NCBI GenBank assembly: GCA_002168195.1
Contig: NHBP01000036.1
Location: 3,157-12,993 of the forward strand
Reading direction: 5' to 3'
DNA length: 9,837 bases
From: Planctomycetaceae bacterium TMED10
GTDB taxonomy: Bacteria; Planctomycetota; Planctomycetia; Pirellulales; UBA7805
Shown here: piece after piece, positions 7,173 to 9,837 of the stretch
How the letters are laid out: each line of letters begins with the position of its first letter
How positions within the stretch are numbered: position 1 is the first letter of the stretch
Translations under genes and position numbers: made by a program
The notes under the pieces: generated by a model
The model's input: only the letters and a program-made list of their open reading frames with translations
What the model was told of the DNA's origin: nothing
The model's database searches: none

Positions 7173-7757
7173 TTAGCAGGCATCTACGGTAGTATACCTC
7201 TTAAATTGCTGGGGTCGAAACCCACGGTGACCAGCAAGACCACTAGATGGCAGATCAACGCGCCATGAATCTGCGCAATGTGCGGGTGAGGAAATCTGTT
7301 CCGGCAAGGCTAGGCGGTGGACTCGAAGCGGGGGGCTTTGACCGGTTATCACCATCGGTTGATCAAAACGTTGATCCCATTCAATCGAACGAAGCCGATG
7401 ATACTGCAGCACGTGATCGATTCGCCGCCATAGATCGGCATGTTTAATAGGCACCATTCGGCCAAAATGCTCCCAACTCCAGTCGTTTTCACGCCATTGG
7501 CACAACCCGTGCCGGAGACCCTGCTGTGCATAGCGGCTATTGGTTACAAGCGTGACTTCGGCCCGATGTGCGATGGCTTCAAGGCCGCGAAGGATCGCCA
7601 GCAGCTGACACCGTTCCGGCGACATCCCCACCTCTGAATCGCTCACCTCCAAGCGGTATGCTTGCTCAGGTGCGGTCAGCAAAAATCGCCAGTAACCGGG
7701 CTTTTTTGCCGAGGATTCACAGTAAAGCTGATAATAAATCGTTTTTGCGATGACCAT
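7173..7757 (-). CDS. RNase H-like fold protein with degenerate active site
   Basis: A 194-aa protein whose first 127 residues follow RNase HI. LYCESSAKKPGYW (11-23) matches the strand-1 TDGS motif, PERCQLLAILRGLEAI (47-62) matches the NNRMEL helix, VTLVTNSRYAQQGL (68-81) matches the TDSQYV strand/helix, and W88/W93 with VPIKHADLWRRID (102-114) match the PVKNxDLWxxLD segment. The catalytic carboxylates look lost: D10 to E14, E48 to Q51, D70 to N73, and the C-terminal H124/D134 region is absent, replaced by about 65 residues without recognisable similarity. It is therefore probably not an active RNase HI; it may bind nucleic acid or protein. The start is firm: GGAGGTGA lies directly upstream with six-base spacing. 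It is upstream of glgB by about 160 bp and divergent from mtdB. Confidence 0.82.
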   Translation of the reverse strand: MVIAKTIYYQLYCESSAKKPGYWRFLLTAPEQAYRLEVSDSEVGMSPERCQLLAILRGLEAIAHRAEVTLVTNSRYAQQGLRHGLCQWRENDWSWEHFGRMVPIKHADLWRRIDHVLQYHRLRSIEWDQRFDQPMVITGQSPPLRVHRLALPEQISSPAHCADSWRVDLPSSGLAGHRGFRPQQFKRYTTVDAC

Positions 7758-7760
7758 CCA

Positions 7761-7768
7761 TCACCTCC
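7761..7768 (-). promoter_or_regulatory. Near-perfect Shine-Dalgarno sequence of the RNase H-like gene
   Basis: The minus strand reads GGAGGTGATGGATG. GGAGGTGA matches the 16S rRNA tail over eight bases, with GGAGG six bases before the ATG at 7757. It is the strongest ribosome-binding site in the window and fixes this start. Confidence 0.85.
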
Positions 7769-7806
7769 GGCAGGTTGTTGAGCACGCTCGATTGACCGAT
7801 AAAACA

Positions 7807-7845
7807 AACTTCTTGGCCCTTCACCGAGCGAAGAGAAAAGAAGTT
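7807..7845. repeat. Interrupted inverted repeat in a divergent promoter region
   Basis: AACTTCTT (7807-7814) is perfectly complementary to AAGAAGTT (7838-7845). Inside lies a second pair, CTTC (7819-7822) with GAAG (7830-7833), separated from the outer stem by 4 nt on each side and closing a 7-nt loop. It sits about 50 bp upstream of the RNase H-like gene and about 180 bp upstream of mtdB, within the 269-bp divergent spacer. It could be an operator dyad or an RNA hairpin in a 5' leader. Nothing else in 7758-8026 was recognised apart from the mtdB ribosome-binding site and a weak AAACC/GGTTT pair near 7910. Confidence 0.4.
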
Positions 7846-8014
7846 AGAGCACGCCTATGGATTACCTTATCGGAAGATTTTACCTAAGCTATCCATATTT
7901 ACTTTTACGAAACCAATAGGTTTTTGAAATCCGTATCCCTGCAACCGATATAACCGCTACGCTGCCCACGCAACGCTGCGGTTGTTACGATGCAGCTTGT
8001 TGATGGCCACCAGC

Positions 8015-8018
8015 AGGA
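8015..8018 (+). promoter_or_regulatory. Ribosome-binding site of mtdB
   Basis: AGGA eight bases before the ATG at 8027. It selects that start over the upstream in-frame TTG (7982) and ATG (8003), which would add residues not typical of the family. Confidence 0.7.
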
Positions 8019-8026
8019 ACATTTTT

Positions 8027-8893
8027 ATGCCGCCCCCCAAAATCCTTATTCAACTCGATACCGATCCCCAGCCAAGTTCTTTTGACAGCATCGTTGCTGC
8101 CGATGCGGGAGTCGATCACTTACTACGCTACTGCTCGATCACACCCCAGAACATGGTGCCTATCCTTCACGGTGCCATGTTTACCCGTGGTGGAGATTCG
8201 CTGAAAAATACGGCAATTTTCATTGGTGGCTCGGACATCACTGCGGGTGAAAAGCTGCTGCAGGTGGCGCGAGAGACTTTTTTCGGCCCGGTCCGCGTAT
8301 CGGTAATGCTTGATTCAGGGGGGTGCAACACCACGGCCACAGCCGCCGTGCTTGCTGCCGCCAACCACACATCACTGGCTGGGACAAAAGCATTGGTTTT
8401 AGCGGCTACCGGGCCTGTTGGTGCGCGGGTCTGTCGGTTGCTGGCCGGTCAAGGTGCGTATGTGCTTGCTGGTTCCCGCCGTGAGGATCGAGCCGCGATG
8501 GTTTGCAATCATATTACCGAAAGCGTGCCCGACGCCCATGTTTCGCCTACCCAAATCGACTCTCTCGATCGCCTGCAACAAGCGATGGAAGGTGTTCAGG
8601 TTGTGATTTCCGCGGGCTCCGAAGGAATACAGCTTTTGCCGGCGGCCGTTCGTGAGGCGGCATCAGATTTACGCGTGGTTATTGACTTGAATGCGGTTCC
8701 CCCACTTGGTGTCGAGGGCATCGAAGTGCATGACCGTGCCGTGCCCTACGGTTCGGCTGTCTGTTACGGCGCGATTGGAGTGGGCGGTACGAAGATGAAA
8801 ATCCATAAAGCCGCCGTGCGCAGCCTGTTTGAGAGAAGCGATCTATGCTTGGATGCGGAAGAGATTTTTCAACGCGCTCAGTCGAGCGACTGA
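8027..8893 (+). CDS. mtdB: NAD(P)-dependent methylene-tetrahydromethanopterin dehydrogenase (MtdB/MtdC type)
   Basis: A 288-aa cytoplasmic enzyme that oxidises methylene-H4MPT to methenyl-H4MPT with reduction of NAD(P), a step in the H4MPT-linked formaldehyde oxidation pathway of methylotrophs and planctomycetes. Family signatures: QLDTDPQPSSFD (9-20), VDAGVD-like ADAGVDHL (25-32), HGAMFTRG (48-55), LKNTAIFIGGSD (59-70), the FFGPVRVSVMLDSGG stretch (85-99), the nucleotide-binding ATGPVG (127-132), VVIDLNAVPPLGVEGIEV (217-234) and GAIGVGGTKMKIHKAA (248-263). The Rossmann loop has Ala127 where MtdA-type enzymes usually have Gly. The ATG at 8027 matches the family N-terminus and has AGGA eight bases upstream. 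No other H4MPT-pathway gene lies next to it. The class (MtdB versus MtdC) and the cofactor preference cannot be settled by eye. Confidence 0.9.
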   Translation: MPPPKILIQLDTDPQPSSFDSIVAADAGVDHLLRYCSITPQNMVPILHGAMFTRGGDSLKNTAIFIGGSDITAGEKLLQVARETFFGPVRVSVMLDSGGCNTTATAAVLAAANHTSLAGTKALVLAATGPVGARVCRLLAGQGAYVLAGSRREDRAAMVCNHITESVPDAHVSPTQIDSLDRLQQAMEGVQVVISAGSEGIQLLPAAVREAASDLRVVIDLNAVPPLGVEGIEVHDRAVPYGSAVCYGAIGVGGTKMKIHKAAVRSLFERSDLCLDAEEIFQRAQSSD

Positions 8894-8904
8894 GTGTTGA
8901 TTAG

Positions 8905-9471
8905 CTATATTTTGCCGACTTTAAGCAGCAGATAGTAAATCAATACAACGCCGCCGGTCAGAATCAGAATAATTCTTCGTCGCCAACGGCGCCGCTGTTT
9001 TTCTTCTGGACTCACGCGACGCAATTCGATCACTTTCCCCTGATAGACGATGGTCTTCGGGCGATCTTCCACCAGGACCTCGGCCCCCGAAACGTCGGTA
9101 AGATCATCTGTAGCAGCGAGAGGCGGTTCCACACGGTCTGGCGACACCGGCGTCATCGGGTCGGGGAGCACAAAATCTTTACGAGTCCCCTTCGGACTGG
9201 TTCCACTTGGCACAACCTGGGATACGTGGTGAACCGGTTCGATTATCGCATCTTCGGTAGAAACGGTATTCGTCTCTGGCGGCATCTCCATCGGCCCGCG
9301 AGAATCCTGCCCGGCAATCACTCGGAGCAAATCGTCAGCGGAGCCAGAATCAGCAGCTGGAATCTGAACCGTTTCGTTACAAAGCGGGCATACCACGGTT
9401 CGACCCAAAGCCTCCTCTTCCACGGCAAATGGATTGCTACAGCACGGGCAGCCGTATCGAAATGTACGCAT
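8905..9471 (-). CDS. Zinc-ribbon protein with a single C-terminal membrane helix, hypothetical
   Basis: A 188-aa protein. An N-terminal zinc ribbon (CPCC at 8-11 and CPLC at 28-31, with FAVEEEALGRTVVCP between) is of the type often found at the start of planctomycete membrane proteins. It is followed by a long acidic, proline- and serine-rich linker (about 40-140) that looks disordered. Then comes a basic patch, QRRRWRRR (about 159-166), and one hydrophobic helix (about 167-183) ending LLLKVGKI. With no signal peptide and the arginines before the helix, the N-terminal domain is predicted to stay in the cytoplasm (tail-anchored topology). The ATG at 9471 is chosen because the ribbon begins right after it and AAGGGG lies just upstream; the longer in-frame start at 9546 adds 25 unlike residues. 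It is convergent with mtdB (11 bp between stops). Function unknown. Confidence 0.82.
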   Translation of the reverse strand: MRTFRYGCPCCSNPFAVEEEALGRTVVCPLCNETVQIPAADSGSADDLLRVIAGQDSRGPMEMPPETNTVSTEDAIIEPVHHVSQVVPSGTSPKGTRKDFVLPDPMTPVSPDRVEPPLAATDDLTDVSGAEVLVEDRPKTIVYQGKVIELRRVSPEEKQRRRWRRRIILILTGGVVLIYYLLLKVGKI

Positions 9472-9688
9472 CCAACCCCTTTCCGCGTATCGCTGACCGT
9501 CGCCTCGGACCCAACAACCACGCATCGTGCCCCTCTGAACCGACACGCCCTATTTTCCTTATACCTTTTGTCGGGCTTTTGCATCAACTGCTTGGCCAGC
9601 CGTCGAATCATACCAGTCGCCCGTTCACCTTGCCGGTGCTAGACAGCCGCATTGGATTGAATCAAGATTGCTGAAGCCAAGAGATTGT

Positions 9689-9708
9689 TTGTTTCCAATT
9701 GTTTCCAA
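9689..9708. repeat. Tandem 10-bp direct repeat upstream of the aldo/keto reductase
   Basis: Two perfect adjacent copies of TTGTTTCCAA, 26 bp before the ATG of the aldo/keto reductase gene. One-turn spacing on the same face of DNA would suit a regulator binding site, but slippage or chance is also possible. The rest of the spacer (9472-9734) holds no recognised gene. Confidence 0.5.
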
Positions 9709-9734
9709 GCGAATTCGCTACAGCAGGTATTTCC

Positions 9735-9837
9735 ATGTTGGCAAGAACGCTCGGCGGGACGGGAATATCGGTTTCCCCGATTGGCTATGGCACAGTCAAA
9801 ATCGGGCGCAATCAAAAAACAAAATATGGCGATTTTT
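9735..9837 (+). CDS. Aldo/keto reductase, N-terminal part only
   Basis: The first 34 codons of an aldo/keto reductase, cut by the window's right edge. The N-terminus ARTLGGTGISVSPIGYGTVK matches the family start RxLGxTGxxVSxIGxGT, which forms the first hairpin and strand of the TIM barrel; IGRNQKTKYGDF follows. AGG seven bases upstream supports the ATG. Members are NADPH-dependent oxidoreductases acting on carbonyls or sugars; the substrate cannot be judged and the catalytic Asp-Tyr-Lys-His lie beyond the window. Confidence 0.85.
   Translation, partial: MLARTLGGTGISVSPIGYGTVKIGRNQKTKYGDF

Noticed and set aside
9226..9642. Plus-strand frame of 138 codons over the zinc-ribbon membrane protein and its upstream spacer
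   Set aside because: Mostly antisense to a gene with a clear zinc ribbon and membrane helix; no signal peptide, domain or ribosome-binding site seen.
1..9837. CRISPR array, tRNA, rRNA, transposase or prophage signals
   Set aside because: Read through on both strands: no regularly spaced repeats, cloverleaf, conserved rRNA segment or recombinase motif was seen.

Overview
The window looks like chromosomal DNA of a planctomycete, most likely a Pirellulaceae relative (Rhodopirellula, Blastopirellula or Pirellula type). This is inferred from the gene content: a bacterial tetrahydromethanopterin-linked C1 dehydrogenase, two small zinc-ribbon proteins of the kind common in planctomycetes, and a run of secreted carboxypeptidase-regulatory-like proteins. 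No rRNA, tRNA, CRISPR array or insertion sequence was recognised.

Left part (1-2686, minus strand): a DegT/DnrJ/EryC1/StrS-type PLP aminotransferase (2686 to 1523), a gap of about 290 bp, then a 96-aa four-cysteine zinc-ribbon protein and a CpsB/CapC-type PHP phosphoesterase. The last two are 9 bp apart, and the ribosome-binding site of the phosphoesterase overlaps the stop codon of the zinc-ribbon gene. An aminotransferase of the nucleotide-sugar class beside a CpsB-type phosphatase suggests the edge of a surface-polysaccharide locus extending to the left.

Middle (2687-5072, plus strand): an intergenic region of about 460 bp, then three tandem paralogous secreted proteins of 188, 215 and 185 aa. 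Each has a signal peptide, a beta-sandwich domain, a W-x4-APP motif, a (V/I)(V/I)xGQ motif about 13 residues further on, and a C-terminal hydrophobic helix containing an AIA-x-P core. This is the best candidate here for an undescribed system.

Right part (5099-9837): the glycogen branching enzyme GlgB (minus), a diverged RNase H-fold protein (minus) whose catalytic acidic residues all appear replaced or absent, and, divergent from it, an NADP-type methylene-tetrahydromethanopterin dehydrogenase (plus). These are followed by a zinc-ribbon protein with one C-terminal membrane helix (minus) and the first 34 codons of an aldo/keto reductase (plus) running off the right edge. The right part reads as mixed housekeeping metabolism (glycogen storage, formaldehyde/C1 handling, redox) rather than one operon. 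Gene directions alternate, with convergent junctions at about 5085 and 8900 and divergent junctions at about 2900, 7870 and 9600.
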